This document shows, piece by piece, positions 22,309-31,840 of a DNA stretch of 64,000 bases. Position 1 is the stretch's first letter; each line of letters starts with the position of its first letter. Source of the stretch: Halomonas campaniensis (GTDB lineage Bacteria; Pseudomonadota; Gammaproteobacteria; Pseudomonadales; Halomonadaceae); contig NZ_JACHZF010000013.1 of NCBI RefSeq assembly GCF_014193375.1, positions 1-64,000 on the forward strand, read 5' to 3'. The notes below the pieces were generated by a model. The model saw nothing but the letters and a program-made list of their open reading frames with translations, ran no database searches and was not told the DNA's origin. The translations under genes and the position numbers were made by a program.

Positions 22309-22950
22309 CTACTCCACGGGACCACGCCGCACCAGGGCCCAGACGCTCTCGCGGAAGCCGCTGCGCGGCTCCGGCTCCCCGTCCTCCAGGTGGGTGACCC
22401 GGAAATTGGGCGCGAAGAGCTCACGCACCTCCTCGGCGGGGACGCTGAAGGGCGGCCCCGACGCCTCCTCGCCGGGAGCACGGGTCAGGCTGATCAGCAG
22501 CCCCCGTGCACCCGGCGGGATCAGCTGGGCCAGGTGGAAGGCGTAGCGCTGGCGAGTGGCCGGCGGCAGGGCGATCAGGGCGGCGCGATCGTAGAAGGCG
22601 CCGAGCTCCGCCGCCTGCTCGATGTGGAAATGGAAGAAGTCCCCCTGCCACAGCTCCACATTGCCCTGGCGACACACCTCGAAGACGCCCTGGCGATAGC
22701 GGGAGACCATGCCCGCGCCCTCCGCCACGAACTGCTCGATGGCCTCGGGCGCCAGTTCGATGCCCAGCACCGGGTGGTCATGCTGGCCGAGCCAGCGCAT
22801 GTCCAGGCTCTTGCCGCACAGCGGCACCAGCACCTTGGTACCGGGCCGGGCGCCGAGCAGCGGCCAGTGACGAATCAGAGCCGGATGGGGGCGATCGCGG
22901 TGGAAGCCGATACGTCCCTCCCGCCAGCGCTCCCGCCATTCATTGGCCAT
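22309..22950 (-). CDS. tpm: Thiopurine S-methyltransferase (TPMT family)
   Basis: The 213-residue SAM-dependent methyltransferase has the bacterial TPMT pattern: WRERWREGRIGFH at residues 5-17, VLVPLCGKSLDMRWL near 43 (SAM motif I) and FYDRAALIALPPATRQRY near 128. Relatives methylate thiopurines and also selenium or tellurium oxyanions. The ATG at 22950 has GGGGGAG 4 bases upstream. It starts 14 bases after the stop of the SH3-domain gene and is likely co-transcribed with it. Confidence 0.93.
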   Translation of the reverse strand: MANEWRERWREGRIGFHRDRPHPALIRHWPLLGARPGTKVLVPLCGKSLDMRWLGQHDHPVLGIELAPEAIEQFVAEGAGMVSRYRQGVFEVCRQGNVELWQGDFFHFHIEQAAELGAFYDRAALIALPPATRQRYAFHLAQLIPPGARGLLISLTRAPGEEASGPPFSVPAEEVRELFAPNFRVTHLEDGEPEPRSGFRESVWALVRRGPVE

Positions 22951-22964
22951 GGTCTCCCCCGGGC

Positions 22965-23591
22965 TCAGAACCAGCGGTCGCGTTTCCGCCGACGGCGCGG
23001 CAGGTGGGGCACGATCAGCCCCACCAGCAGGCCCGCACCGGCCACCCCGCCACCGTACATGAAGTAGCGCATCAGCAGGTCCTCCTCCTGGGTATCCAGG
23101 CGCGCCTGCAGCTGGCGGACGCTCTGGCGCGACTGCTCGGCCTCGGCGTCGAGCTCGCGGTTGCGTGCCTCCAGCTCGGCGATGCGCGCCTCGCGGGTCT
23201 CCAGGGTCTCGCGCTGGGCAGCGGTGCGGCTCTCCCACTGCTCGTTGATGCCCTCGAGCTCGGCGGACAGCTCGGCCACCTGCTGTTCGAGTGCCGGCAG
23301 GCGCACCTGGGCGCTGGGGGTCTCCTGCAGCTCGTTGGAGAGCACCCAGACGGTATTGCCGTCGGCGTTCTCGACCCGCGAGTAGTCACCGCTGGTCTCC
23401 AGCACGCTGACAGGCTCGCCGGCGGTCAGCGTGCCGACGATGCGGTAGCCGTCGGTGGGACCGCTGCGCACATAGGTGGTGAGGGAGTCGGAGACCCAGT
23501 GGGTCGCCTCGGTCTGCTGGGCCTGCAGTGGCAGGGCGAGGAGCCCCAGGGCCACGCCCAGGCTGAGTCGTTTGAAGTCGTGTTTGGTCAT
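22965..23591 (-). CDS. SH3-domain membrane protein (YgiM/TIGR04211 family)
   Basis: The 208-residue protein has four parts in order. A signal peptide runs to about residue 24. A bacterial SH3 domain follows at about 30-90 (WVSDSLTTYVRSGPTDGYRIVG, ending VWVLSNELQE). A long coiled coil covers about 95-170, and a C-terminal membrane helix at about 178-195 precedes a basic tail. The SH3 domain would face the periplasm and may touch peptidoglycan. The function of the family is unknown. Its upstream region has a CTGTGGACA inverted repeat. Confidence 0.88.
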   Translation of the reverse strand: MTKHDFKRLSLGVALGLLALPLQAQQTEATHWVSDSLTTYVRSGPTDGYRIVGTLTAGEPVSVLETSGDYSRVENADGNTVWVLSNELQETPSAQVRLPALEQQVAELSAELEGINEQWESRTAAQRETLETREARIAELEARNRELDAEAEQSRQSVRQLQARLDTQEEDLLMRYFMYGGGVAGAGLLVGLIVPHLPRRRRKRDRWF

Positions 23592-23688
23592 GCCGTCGTC
23601 CTGGCTAAAGCTGGTGGGGTTCCACGCTGACGCGACCCGTGGCCACCGTCGGCTTCCTGCCCACGGCGACGCGATGAGACGGAGTGTC

Positions 23689-23709
23689 TGTCCACAGCTC
23701 CTGTGGACA
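23689..23709. repeat. Inverted pair of DnaA-box-like nonamers
   Basis: TGTCCACAG and CTGTGGACA form a perfect 9-bp inverted repeat with a 3-base spacer, about 100 bp upstream of the SH3-domain gene. Read outward, each arm contains a DnaA-box-like nonamer: TTGTCCACA on the minus strand and CTGTCCACA on the plus strand. A minor DnaA titration or regulatory site is possible, or simply a hairpin. Confidence 0.45.
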
Positions 23710-23768
23710 ACTGCCGGGAAAACCGCTGGACAGCCGACGCCAGGCCCGCGGGGGCGGCCGCCGGCACG

Positions 23769-23791
23769 GCCTGGTCACTCTCTGACCAGGC
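23769..23791 (-). terminator. Hairpin downstream of the DUF1820 gene
   Basis: Nine-bp arms GCCTGGTCA and the complement flank a 5-base loop, 20 bases after the DUF1820 stop codon. There is no T-run. Confidence 0.5.
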
Positions 23792-23811
23792 GGCACCCCT
23801 GGCCCCGTGGC

Positions 23812-24141
23812 TCAGCGGTCCTGCCGGGAGGGTGGCGCGAAGGGCCGCGGGAACTCGGCGACCCGCCCCTCGCTCTTCACCGCCCGCGGCGGCCCCTCGC
23901 GCTCCACCTCGTCGATGCGCACGATGGCGTTCAACGGCAGGTAACTGCGGCTGACCCCGTCGAAGGTCCGCCGCAGCTTGTCGGCAGAGGGGTCCACCAC
24001 CAGCTTGGAGGCATCCTCGAAGACGAATTCCTCGACCTCGATGAAGCCCCACAGGTCACTCTGGAAGATCTCGCGAGCATAGAGCTCCCAGACCTCCCCC
24101 TGCTGGTGGAAAACCACCCGATAGATCGGCTTTGCCGCCAT
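23812..24141 (-). CDS. DUF1820 family protein
   Basis: The 109-residue soluble protein starts [20 protein letters not shown] and carries [18 protein letters not shown] near residue 23 and [14 protein letters not shown] near 67. This matches DUF1820, whose function is unknown. A basic Pro-rich tail follows the conserved part. It is divergent from miaB, with about 145 bp between starts, an arrangement that also places it close to tRNA modification genes. Confidence 0.85.
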   Translation of the reverse strand: MAAKPIYRVVFHQQGEVWELYAREIFQSDLWGFIEVEEFVFEDASKLVVDPSADKLRRTFDGVSRSYLPLNAIVRIDEVEREGPPRAVKSEGRVAEFPRPFAPPSRQDR

Positions 24142-24286
24142 GGTGCTGAGTGTTCCTCGACACGGTATTCCGACACGAGGCGCAAGAGTAGCATACTCCC
24201 GGGGAGTGCGGCCCATGCTGGCTCCCCCGCCCGGCGGCGCGTACAATACCGGGCTACTTTTCTCAAGGCACGGCCCACTCTCTCTT

Positions 24287-25630
24287 ATGGCGAAGAAACT
24301 CTTCATCAAGACGCACGGCTGCCAGATGAACGAGTACGACTCCGCCCGCATGGCGGATCTGCTCGGTGAATCCCACCGGCTCGAGCTCACCGACGACGAG
24401 CGCGAGGCCGACGTCATCCTGCTCAACACCTGCTCGATCCGCGAGAAGGCCCAGGAGAAGGTGTTCCACCAGCTCGGCCGCTGGAAGAAGCTCAAGGAGG
24501 CCAACCCCGACCTGGTGATCGGGGTCGGCGGTTGCGTGGCCAGCCAGGAAGGCGAGGCGCTGCGCAAGCGCGCGCCCCACGTCGACATGGTGTTCGGCCC
24601 CCAGACGCTGCATCGGGTGCCGGCCATGCTCGATTCGCGCCAGCAGGAGCAGATCTCGGTGGTGGACGTCACCTTCCCGGAGATCGAGAAGTTCGACCAC
24701 CTGCCCAAGCCCAGCGCCGACGGCGCCACCGCCTTCGTGTCGGTGATGGAGGGCTGCTCCAAGTACTGCACCTTCTGCGTGGTGCCCTATACCCGCGGCG
24801 AGGAGGTCTCCCGGCCCTTCGAGGCGGTGATGGACGAGGTCATCCACCTGGCCGACCAGGGGGTGCGCGAGATCAACCTGCTGGGCCAGAACGTCAACGC
24901 CTATCGCGGCGAGAACCAATTGGGCGACGAGATCGACCTGGCCGAGCTGATCGCCTGCGTGGCCGCGGTGGAGGGCATCGACCGCATCCGCTTCACCACC
25001 TCCCACCCGGTGGAATTCTCCGACAGCCTGGTGGAGGCCTATGGCGAGATCCCCGAGCTGGTCAGCCACCTCCACCTGCCGGTGCAGGCCGGGTCCGACC
25101 GGATACTCGCCGCCATGAAGCGCGGTCACACCGTCGAGGAGTACGTCGAGAAGATGGAGCGCATCCGCGCGCTGCGCCCCGACATCAGCTTCTCCTCCGA
25201 CTTCATCGTCGGCTTCCCCGGCGAGACCGAGGAGGATTTCGCGGCCACCATGGACCTGATCCATCGCATCGGCTTCGACCACTCCTTCAGCTTCGTCTAC
25301 TCGGCGCGCCCCGGCACCCCGGCGGCCGGCCTGGTGGACGACACCCCGGAGAGCGTCAAGAAGCAGCGCCTGGCGATCCTCCAGGAGCGCATCAACCAGC
25401 AGGCGATGCAGATCAGCCGCCGCATGGTGGGCAGCACCCAGCGCATCCTGGTCACCGGCTTCTCGCCCAGGGACCCCGGCCAGCTCTCCGGGCGCACCGA
25501 GAACAACCGGGTGGTCAACTTCCGCGCCGCCAACCCCATGGAGCTGATCGGCTTCTTCGTCGACGTGGAGATCACCGAGGCGCTGCCCAACTCCCTGCGT
25601 GGTGAGCTCGCCTCGCCCGAGATCCACTGA
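24287..25630 (+). CDS. miaB: tRNA-2-methylthio-N6-dimethylallyladenosine synthase
   Basis: This radical SAM methylthiotransferase adds a methylthio group to i6A37 of tRNAs. The 447-residue protein has the N-terminal cluster cysteines in [22 protein letters not shown] and GVGGCVAS. The radical SAM motif is [16 protein letters not shown] near residue 160, and a C-terminal TRAM domain is present (about 380-440). The ATG at 24287 gives the standard [13 protein letters not shown] start. Only a weak ribosome binding site is seen. TACAAT at 24242-24247 may be the -10 box. It heads the miaB, ybeZ, ybeY, ybeX, lnt group. Confidence 0.97.
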   Translation: MAKKLFIKTHGCQMNEYDSARMADLLGESHRLELTDDEREADVILLNTCSIREKAQEKVFHQLGRWKKLKEANPDLVIGVGGCVASQEGEALRKRAPHVDMVFGPQTLHRVPAMLDSRQQEQISVVDVTFPEIEKFDHLPKPSADGATAFVSVMEGCSKYCTFCVVPYTRGEEVSRPFEAVMDEVIHLADQGVREINLLGQNVNAYRGENQLGDEIDLAELIACVAAVEGIDRIRFTTSHPVEFSDSLVEAYGEIPELVSHLHLPVQAGSDRILAAMKRGHTVEEYVEKMERIRALRPDISFSSDFIVGFPGETEEDFAATMDLIHRIGFDHSFSFVYSARPGTPAAGLVDDTPESVKKQRLAILQERINQQAMQISRRMVGSTQRILVTGFSPRDPGQLSGRTENNRVVNFRAANPMELIGFFVDVEITEALPNSLRGELASPEIH

Positions 25631-25717
25631 CGCCAGGCGCTGACAGCGAGGAGCGCCGGGGGCAGGCCAGACTCCTCTTCCCCTTGTGCTCTGCGCCTCT
25701 CGCCATGCTGCCATCAT

Positions 25718-25739
25718 TGCCCCGGCCGCTGCCGGGGCA
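25718..25739 (+). terminator. Hairpin between miaB and ybeZ
   Basis: Nine-bp arms TGCCCCGGC and complement with a 4-base loop lie about 88 bases after miaB and 42 before ybeZ. With no T-run it may be an attenuator or a partial terminator. Confidence 0.45.
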
Positions 25740-25780
25740 GTAAGCTGCCCTAAATCCAACTTCCATGGGACCCGCCAGTC

Positions 25781-26875
25781 TTGAGCCAGCCATCCTCCCA
25801 GGCCAACCGCATCATCACCCTCACTCTCGAGCCCAATGACCCGCGCCGCCTGGCCAACCTCTGCGGCCAGCGCGACGAGCACCTCAAGCTGGTGGAGGCG
25901 CGCCTGGGCATCACCCTGCGCAACCGCGGCAACATCTTCCAGCTGGCCGGGCCCATCCATCGGGTCAAGGCCGCCGCCAACCTGCTCGAGCACCTCTACC
26001 GCGAGACCGAGGCCAGCGACCTGGAGCCGGACACCGTTCACATGTTCCTGCAGGAGTCCGGCCTCGAGGCGCTGGAGGAAGAGGAAGGCGTCGAGGCCGA
26101 CGGCGAGGTGCTGCTGCGCACCCCCCGCACGCTGATCAAGCCCCGCGGGCTCAACCAGCAGGGCTACGTGCAGAGCATCCGCGCCCACGACATCAACTTC
26201 GGCATCGGCCCGGCCGGCACCGGCAAGACCTACCTCGCCGTGGCCGCCGCGGTGGAGGCCCTCAACCAGCAGGAGGTGCGTCGCATCCTGCTGGTGCGCC
26301 CCGCGGTGGAGGCCGGCGAGAAGCTCGGCTTCCTGCCCGGCGACCTGGCCCAGAAGATCGACCCCTACCTGCGCCCGCTCTACGACGCCCTCTACGAGAT
26401 GATCGGCTTCGAGCAGGTCGCCAAGCTGATCGAGCGCCAGGTGATCGAGATCGCCCCGCTGGCCTACATGCGCGGGCGCACCCTCAACAACGCCTTCATC
26501 ATCCTCGACGAGAGCCAGAACACCACCCGCGAGCAGATGAAGATGTTCCTCACCCGCATCGGCTTCGGCTCCACCGCGGTGATCACCGGCGACGTGACCC
26601 AGGTCGACCTGCCCCGCGGCCAGAGCTCGGGGCTGATCCAGGTGCTCGACGTGCTCAAGGGCACGCCCGGCATCGGCGTCACCCACTTCGCCGCCAAGGA
26701 CGTGGTGCGCCATCCGCTGGTGCAGCGCATCATCGAGGCCTATGACCACTTCGAGGCCGAGCAGGAAGCCGCCGAGCGCGCCCGCAAGCAGGCCCGGGAT
26801 CAGGAGCGGGAGGCGCTGCGCCTGGAACGCCAGGAGCGTCAGGAGCGCATCGACCGCGAGCGCGGCGAGTCATGA
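25781..26875 (+). CDS. ybeZ: PhoH-like ATPase YbeZ
   Basis: The 364-residue PhoH-family nucleotide-binding protein has Walker A GPAGTGKT near residue 145 and Walker [10 protein letters not shown] near 245. An N-terminal KH-like part precedes the ATPase. The C-terminal tail is a long Arg/Glu/Gln-rich helix. It is a predicted RNA helicase or ATPase that partners YbeY in ribosome and rRNA processing. The start is a TTG at 25781 ([10 protein letters not shown]); no in-frame ATG occurs for over 80 codons. It overlaps ybeY by 4 bases. Confidence 0.94.
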   Translation: MSQPSSQANRIITLTLEPNDPRRLANLCGQRDEHLKLVEARLGITLRNRGNIFQLAGPIHRVKAAANLLEHLYRETEASDLEPDTVHMFLQESGLEALEEEEGVEADGEVLLRTPRTLIKPRGLNQQGYVQSIRAHDINFGIGPAGTGKTYLAVAAAVEALNQQEVRRILLVRPAVEAGEKLGFLPGDLAQKIDPYLRPLYDALYEMIGFEQVAKLIERQVIEIAPLAYMRGRTLNNAFIILDESQNTTREQMKMFLTRIGFGSTAVITGDVTQVDLPRGQSSGLIQVLDVLKGTPGIGVTHFAAKDVVRHPLVQRIIEAYDHFEAEQEAAERARKQARDQEREALRLERQERQERIDRERGES

Positions 26876-27384
26876 GCCTCCCCCGGGTCGACCGCCAGGT
26901 GGCCATCGAGGCCGAGGGACTGCCGGCCCAGGCCGATCTCGAGGCCTGGGTGGCCGCCGTGCTGTCCCGCCACGACGTGCCCGCCGACAGCGAGCTCACC
27001 GTGCGCCTGGTCGATGCCGCCGAGAGCCAGGCGCTCAACCGCGACTACCGCGGCAAGGATCGCCCCACCAACGTGCTCTCCTTCCCCTTCGAGTGCCCCC
27101 CCGGGGTCGCCCTGCCGCTGCTCGGCGACCTGGTGATCTGCCACCCGGTGGTGGCCCGGGAAGCCGCCGAGCAGGACAAGTCGCTCGCCGATCACTACGC
27201 TCATATGGTGGTGCACGGCACCCTGCACCTGCTGGGCCATGATCATCTCGAGGATGACGAGGCCGAGGCGATGGAGCAGCTCGAACGCGAGATTCTCGCC
27301 GAGTTCGGCATCGCCGACCCCTACCGTCACGACCCGGGCGAGGCCCCGGGCGCCGATTCCGAGGACAAGAGAACCGACGCATGA
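26872..27384 (+). CDS. ybeY: Endoribonuclease YbeY
   Basis: This zinc-dependent endoribonuclease acts in 16S rRNA 3' maturation and ribosome quality control. The metal site [11 protein letters not shown] is seen near residue 115, and [11 protein letters not shown] near 63. The 170 residues include an acidic 20-residue C-terminal tail. It overlaps both ybeZ and ybeX by 4 bases (ATGA), implying translational coupling. Confidence 0.96.
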   Translation: MSLPRVDRQVAIEAEGLPAQADLEAWVAAVLSRHDVPADSELTVRLVDAAESQALNRDYRGKDRPTNVLSFPFECPPGVALPLLGDLVICHPVVAREAAEQDKSLADHYAHMVVHGTLHLLGHDHLEDDEAEAMEQLEREILAEFGIADPYRHDPGEAPGADSEDKRTDA

Positions 27385-28250
27385 GCGAAGACCGATCGAG
27401 CGGCCAGGGCAACAAGTCCTGGCTCGAGAAGTTGTTCAGCGCCCTTTCCAGCGACAGTGACGAACCCAGCTCCCGCGGCGAACTGCTGGAGTTCCTGCGC
27501 CAGGCCGCCAGCCGCCTGAAGCTCGAGCAGGACGCCATGATGATCATCGAGGGCGCCCTGCAGATCAGCGACCAGCAGGTCCGCGAGGTGCTGATCCCGC
27601 GCTCCCAGATCACCGCCATCGCCCTCGACCAGCCGCTGGAGGAGTACCTGCCGGTGATACTGGAGACCGGCCACTCGCGCTACCCGGTGATCGGCGAGAA
27701 CCTCGACGAGGTCAAGGGCATCCTGCTGGCCAAGGATCTGCTGCCGCTGCTGCGCGGCGGCCAGGAGAACGGCCGGCCGTTCCGCCTCGAGGAGGTCGTG
27801 CGCCCGGCGCTGTTCGTGCCGGAGTCCAAGCGCCTCAACAGCCTGTTGAAGGAGTTCCAGGACACCCACAACCACATGGCGATCGTGGTGGACGAGTATG
27901 GCGGTACCGCCGGCATCGTCACCATCGAGGATATCCTCGAGGAGATCGTCGGCGAGATCGAGGACGAGCACGACGCCGATGAGGAGGAGGATATCCGCGA
28001 ACTGGGCGAGGGCCGCTTCGCCATCCGCGCCCTGACCCCCATCGAGGATTTCAACGAGCGCTTCGCCACGCGCTTCTCCGACGAGGAGTTCGACACCCTC
28101 GGCGGCCTGGTGATGCAGCGCTTCGGTCACCTGCCCGGACGGGGCGAGCATACCGAGATCGGCGGTTGGCGCTTCACCGTGCTCAACGCCGACAACCGCC
28201 GCATCCGGTTGCTGGAGGCAGAGCCCTGCGACGGACCGGACGACGACTAG
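27381..28250 (+). CDS. ybeX: CBS-domain transporter-associated protein (CorC/YbeX)
   Basis: The 289-residue protein has two CBS domains (about residues 70-190, with [14 protein letters not shown] and [19 protein letters not shown]) and a C-terminal CorC_HlyC domain (about 205-285). No membrane segment is present. It is associated with magnesium/cobalt efflux and, in E. coli, with ribosome function. It is translationally coupled to ybeY and followed by lnt 20 bp later. Confidence 0.94.
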   Translation: MSEDRSSGQGNKSWLEKLFSALSSDSDEPSSRGELLEFLRQAASRLKLEQDAMMIIEGALQISDQQVREVLIPRSQITAIALDQPLEEYLPVILETGHSRYPVIGENLDEVKGILLAKDLLPLLRGGQENGRPFRLEEVVRPALFVPESKRLNSLLKEFQDTHNHMAIVVDEYGGTAGIVTIEDILEEIVGEIEDEHDADEEEDIRELGEGRFAIRALTPIEDFNERFATRFSDEEFDTLGGLVMQRFGHLPGRGEHTEIGGWRFTVLNADNRRIRLLEAEPCDGPDDD

Positions 28251-28270
28251 TCCCGCCCCCAAGGAAGGTC

Positions 28271-29755
28271 ATGATGCACCAGCTGCGCTTCTCCCCGGCC
28301 CTCGGCTGCCTGATGGCAGTGATCGCCGGGGGGCTCACCACCCTCACCGCCTCCCCCTTCGAGCTCTGGTGGCTCGGCCCGGTCGCCGTGGGCCTGGTCT
28401 ACCTGGGCCTCCATGCCCTGTCGCCCGCCCGGGCCGCCCTGCGGGGCTGGTGCTACGGGCTCGGGCTGTTCGGCTCCGGGGCCTCCTGGGTCTATGTGTC
28501 GATCCACGACTACGGCTATACCGGCGTGCCCCTCGCCCTCTTCCTCACGGCCCTGTTCGTGGCCAGCATGGCCCTGTTCCCGGCCGTGACGCTGTGGCTC
28601 TATCGGCGGCTGTGCGGGCCGCGCCTGGCGGCGCTGAGCTTCGCCGGCGCCTGGGTGCTGGGCGAATGGCTCCGGACCTGGCTGTTCACCGGCTTTCCCT
28701 GGCTGCTGCTGGGCTCGGCCCACGTGGACTCGCCGCTGGCCCCTTGGGCGCCCGTCGGCGGCGTCTACCTGCTGTCACTGATCACCGCCCTGACCGGCAC
28801 CCTGGGCGTGCAGTTTCTGATGCGCCGCTGGTGGGCCGCCGCCCCAGTGGCCGCCCTGTGGCTCATTCCCCTGGCGCTGCCCACCCAGTGGACCCAGCCC
28901 ACCGGCGAGCCGCTGCGGGTCGCGCTGCTCCAGGGCAACCTCCCCCAGCTGATCAAGTGGACCCCGGAGGGGCAGCGCGTCGCGGCCAATACCTACAGCG
29001 AGCTGACCCGCGCCCAGCCCGATGACCTCGACCTGATCGTCTGGCCCGAGGCCGCCCTGCCGATGTTCGAGGAGGAGGCCCGGCCGATCCTGGAGCGCGT
29101 GCAGTCCAACCTGTCGCCCGACACCGCCCTGCTCACCGGCATCCTGCAGCGCGACGGCCGGGGCCTCTACTTCAACAGCGTGATCGGACTGGGCAACGCC
29201 GAGGGCCAGTACCGCAAGGAACACCTGGTGCCCTTCGGCGAGTACCTGCCGCTGGAGAACCTGCTGCGCGGCACCATCGCCTTCTTCGACCTGCCCATGC
29301 CGGCCATGACGCCTGGCCCGGCCCGGCAGGCACCGATCCTGGCGGCCGGCACCTCCATCGGCAATGCCATCTGCTACGAGATCATCTACGCCGACCTGGT
29401 GGCCGAACGCGCCCGGGAGAGCGAGCTGCTGCTGACGGTCTCCAACGACACCTGGTTCGGCCGCTCCATCGGCCCCCTTCAGCACCTGCAGATGGCCCGC
29501 CTGCGCGCCCTGGAGAACGGCCGCTACCTGCTGCGGGCCACCAGCAACGGCGTCACCGTGATCGTCGACCCCTCGGGGCGGGTCACCGCCCGCGCTCCCC
29601 AGTTCGAGGTGGCCAGTATCACCGGCCAGGTACAGCCCATGACGGGCCTGACCCCCTTCACCCGCAACGGCAGCTGGCCGACCTGGCTGCTCGCCGCGCT
29701 GCTGATGCTGACGGGGGTCCGGCTTCGCCGGGAGCGCCTAGCGCCTAGCGCCTAG
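28271..29755 (+). CDS. lnt: Apolipoprotein N-acyltransferase
   Basis: Lnt adds the third acyl chain to lipoproteins at the periplasmic face of the inner membrane. The 494-residue protein has about six N-terminal membrane helices, then a nitrilase domain (about 220-465). The catalytic residues sit in WPEAALP (Glu), KEHLVPFGEYLP (Lys) and NAICYEIIYAD (Cys), followed by one last helix. AAGGAAGG precedes adjacent ATGs at 28271 and 28274. The last residues, stop codon and 3' flank are made of 7-bp repeats. It ends the miaB/ybe gene group. Confidence 0.96.
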   Translation: MMHQLRFSPALGCLMAVIAGGLTTLTASPFELWWLGPVAVGLVYLGLHALSPARAALRGWCYGLGLFGSGASWVYVSIHDYGYTGVPLALFLTALFVASMALFPAVTLWLYRRLCGPRLAALSFAGAWVLGEWLRTWLFTGFPWLLLGSAHVDSPLAPWAPVGGVYLLSLITALTGTLGVQFLMRRWWAAAPVAALWLIPLALPTQWTQPTGEPLRVALLQGNLPQLIKWTPEGQRVAANTYSELTRAQPDDLDLIVWPEAALPMFEEEARPILERVQSNLSPDTALLTGILQRDGRGLYFNSVIGLGNAEGQYRKEHLVPFGEYLPLENLLRGTIAFFDLPMPAMTPGPARQAPILAAGTSIGNAICYEIIYADLVAERARESELLLTVSNDTWFGRSIGPLQHLQMARLRALENGRYLLRATSNGVTVIVDPSGRVTARAPQFEVASITGQVQPMTGLTPFTRNGSWPTWLLAALLMLTGVRLRRERLAPSA

Positions 29756-29829
29756 CGCCTAGCGCCTAGCGCCTAGCGCCTAGCGCCTAGCGCCTAGCGC
29801 CTAGCGCCTAGCGCCTAGCGCCTAGCGCC
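29732..29829 (+). repeat. Heptamer tandem array at the end of lnt
   Basis: Fourteen head-to-tail 7-bp units run here: one GAGCGCC and then thirteen identical TAGCGCC. The first units encode the last residues of Lnt and its TAG stop. Because 7 is not a multiple of 3 and each unit carries TAG, any reading frame meets a stop within three units. Confidence 0.97.
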
Positions 29830-29866
29830 GCAGGATGATGCCACTGCCGAGTGTGACGTCAACGAA

Positions 29867-29898
29867 GAACCCCCGCCGGATGCGATCCGCGGGGGTTC
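29867..29898. terminator. Terminator between convergent lnt and phaC
   Basis: GAACCCCCGC pairs exactly with GCGGGGGTTC, and the inner CGGAT/ATCCG can extend the stem. The stem is followed by TCGTTAT on the plus strand. It sits midway between the two convergent stop codons. Confidence 0.8.
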
Positions 29899-29941
29899 TC
29901 GTTATCTACCTCAACACCAGCCGCCCGTTGACGAGCGGCTG

Positions 29942-29969
29942 GGCGCTAGGCGCCGGGCGCTCGGCGCTT
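29942..29969 (-). repeat. Degenerate heptamer array at the end of phaC
   Basis: On the minus strand, the phaC stop is followed by AAGCGCC, GAGCGCC, CGGCGCC and TAGCGCC, four 7-bp units sharing GCGCC. This is the same unit, in the same orientation relative to transcription, as at the end of lnt. The two arrays are therefore inverted around the shared terminator. Confidence 0.85.
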
Positions 29970-31788
29970 ACTGCTCCCCGAGCACCTCGGGGATGGTCAT
30001 CCTGACATAGCGCCCCGGGGCAGGCTCGAGGATGTCCAGCTCGCCCTCGCCGGGCTGACGCGCCGGCACCATCTTCTCCGGGTCGGCGTAGCCGTTCCCG
30101 GTGATCCACGCCTGCCAGTGTGGCCACCAGGAGCCCTCTTGCTGCTGGGCCCCCTCGAGCCACTGCTCCGGGGTCTCGGGCAGTTCGTCATTGGTCCAGT
30201 AGCCGTACTTGTTCTTGTGCGGCGGGTTGACGATGCCGGCGATATGGCCGGACCCGCCCAGCACGAAGGTCACCGGCCCCTTGGGCAGCAGGGCGCCGTA
30301 GTAGGTGCTGTTCCACTTGGCGATGTGATCCTCGCGGGTGGAGATGAAGTAGCTCGGGGTCGACACCTTGCGCAGGTCGATCTTGACGCCGTCGAGCTCG
30401 ATGCCGCCCGGCTCCACCAGGCGGTTCTCCATGTACATGTGGCGCAGGTACCAGCCATGGGTCGCCGCCGGCAGGTTGGTGCCGTCGGTGTTCCAGTAGA
30501 GCAGGTCGAAGGGCGCCGGCACGTCCCCCTTCAGGTAGTTGCTGATGTAGAAGGACCAGAAGAGGTCGTTCTCGCGCAGCAGGTTGAAGGAGAAGGCCAT
30601 GACGCGGCCGTCCAGGTAGCCGTCGCGCTCCATCTTCGCCTCGATCCCCTGAAGCACCGGCTCGCTCAGGAAGACGCCGATCTCGCCGGGGTCGCGGAAG
30701 TCCTGGAGGGTGGTCATGTAGGTGACCGACTTCACCTTGCGCCCGCGGCGGGTGCTGGTGAGGTAGGCGACCGTGGAGGCCGCCAGGGTGCCGCCCACGC
30801 AGTAGCTCATCAGGTTGACCGACTTCTCGCCGGTGGCCTGCTCGATGGCCCCCATGGCGGCGATGGGGCCGAGCTGCATGTAGTCGGCCCAGGTCAGGTC
30901 GCGCTGCTCGGGGCCGGGGTTGCGCCAGGAGATAAGGAAGACGGTGTGGCCCTGCTCCACCAGCCACTTGACCAGGGAGTTGTCCTCGCGCAGGTCGAGG
31001 ATGTAGTACTTGTTGATCCAGGGCGGCATCACCAGCAGCGGTGTCTTGAAGACCTGCTCGGTGGTGGGCGTGTACTGGATCAGCTGGATCAGCTCGTTCT
31101 CGTAGACCACGGCCCCGGGCGTCACGGCGATGTTCCTGCCGACCTCGAAGGCGCTGCGATCGGTCATGGTGACGTTGAGCCCCTCGGCGGAGTTGGCCAG
31201 GTCCTCGCGCAGCCGGGCCAGGCCGTCGATCAGGTTCTGGCCCCGGGTCTCCTGGGTCCTGCGCATCACCTCGGGGTTGGTGGTGACGAAGTTGGTGGGC
31301 GCCATGGCATTCACCAGCTGGCGGGCATAGAAGCCCAGCCGCTGCTTCTGCCCTGCCGGCAGATCGAGGCCGTCGACCAGCTCCTCCACCAGCCGCTGGA
31401 ACAGCAGGTACTGCTGCATGATCGCCAGGTAGTAGGGGTCCTGGGTCCAGGCCTCGTCCTTGAAGCGACGATCGCCCTTCTCGGGCGTCACCAGCGGCTC
31501 GACCGACTCGCCGGCCATGGCCCGCAGGCCGTTCTGCCACAGCTGGAACTGGTCCTGCATCAGCCGCGCCTGGGTCTGCCACAGCTGGGGCGGGTTGCCC
31601 ATCAGCGACTCGGCGGCCGCCTGGAAGCTGTCCCGCATGTCCCCATAGACGGAGTCGGCGGCGTCGCTGGGCACCATGCGCTCCAGCAGATCCCCCATCA
31701 GGGCGCGGTACTCCTCGCCGATCTCCCTGAGCTGGGCGTTCCACGCCTCCAGCTCGGCCTGTGTCGGTGCTTCAACCCCTGGCTGCAT
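29968..31788 (-). CDS. phaC: Class I poly(3-hydroxyalkanoate) synthase
   Basis: PhaC polymerises 3-hydroxyacyl-CoA to polyhydroxyalkanoate on the granule surface. The 606-residue length fits class I. The alpha/beta-hydrolase core shows the lipase-like box SYCVGG with nucleophile Cys330, Asp487 in REDHIAKW and His515 in GGSGHIAG. The box has Ser at the first position, where most synthases have Gly. The PPWINKYYILDL motif near residue 255 is typical. AGGAGG is about 6 bases before the ATG. It lies downstream of the phasin gene on the same strand, with a hairpin between. It ends in a heptamer repeat. Confidence 0.96.
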   Translation of the reverse strand: MQPGVEAPTQAELEAWNAQLREIGEEYRALMGDLLERMVPSDAADSVYGDMRDSFQAAAESLMGNPPQLWQTQARLMQDQFQLWQNGLRAMAGESVEPLVTPEKGDRRFKDEAWTQDPYYLAIMQQYLLFQRLVEELVDGLDLPAGQKQRLGFYARQLVNAMAPTNFVTTNPEVMRRTQETRGQNLIDGLARLREDLANSAEGLNVTMTDRSAFEVGRNIAVTPGAVVYENELIQLIQYTPTTEQVFKTPLLVMPPWINKYYILDLREDNSLVKWLVEQGHTVFLISWRNPGPEQRDLTWADYMQLGPIAAMGAIEQATGEKSVNLMSYCVGGTLAASTVAYLTSTRRGRKVKSVTYMTTLQDFRDPGEIGVFLSEPVLQGIEAKMERDGYLDGRVMAFSFNLLRENDLFWSFYISNYLKGDVPAPFDLLYWNTDGTNLPAATHGWYLRHMYMENRLVEPGGIELDGVKIDLRKVSTPSYFISTREDHIAKWNSTYYGALLPKGPVTFVLGGSGHIAGIVNPPHKNKYGYWTNDELPETPEQWLEGAQQQEGSWWPHWQAWITGNGYADPEKMVPARQPGEGELDILEPAPGRYVRMTIPEVLGEQ

Positions 31789-31840
31789 TGACCCCTCCTG
31801 ACGCTCCGGACGCCCTGGCGCCGGTCACGAATAGCACGAT

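Noticed and set aside
24263..26749. An 828-codon minus-strand frame opposite miaB and ybeZ
   Set aside because: The plus-strand genes are unmistakable; the antisense frame has shadow composition.
29732..29829. Possible CRISPR or VNTR-type regulatory array at the lnt end
   Set aside because: The units are contiguous 7-mers with no spacers, so it is not CRISPR; it is listed as a simple tandem repeat.
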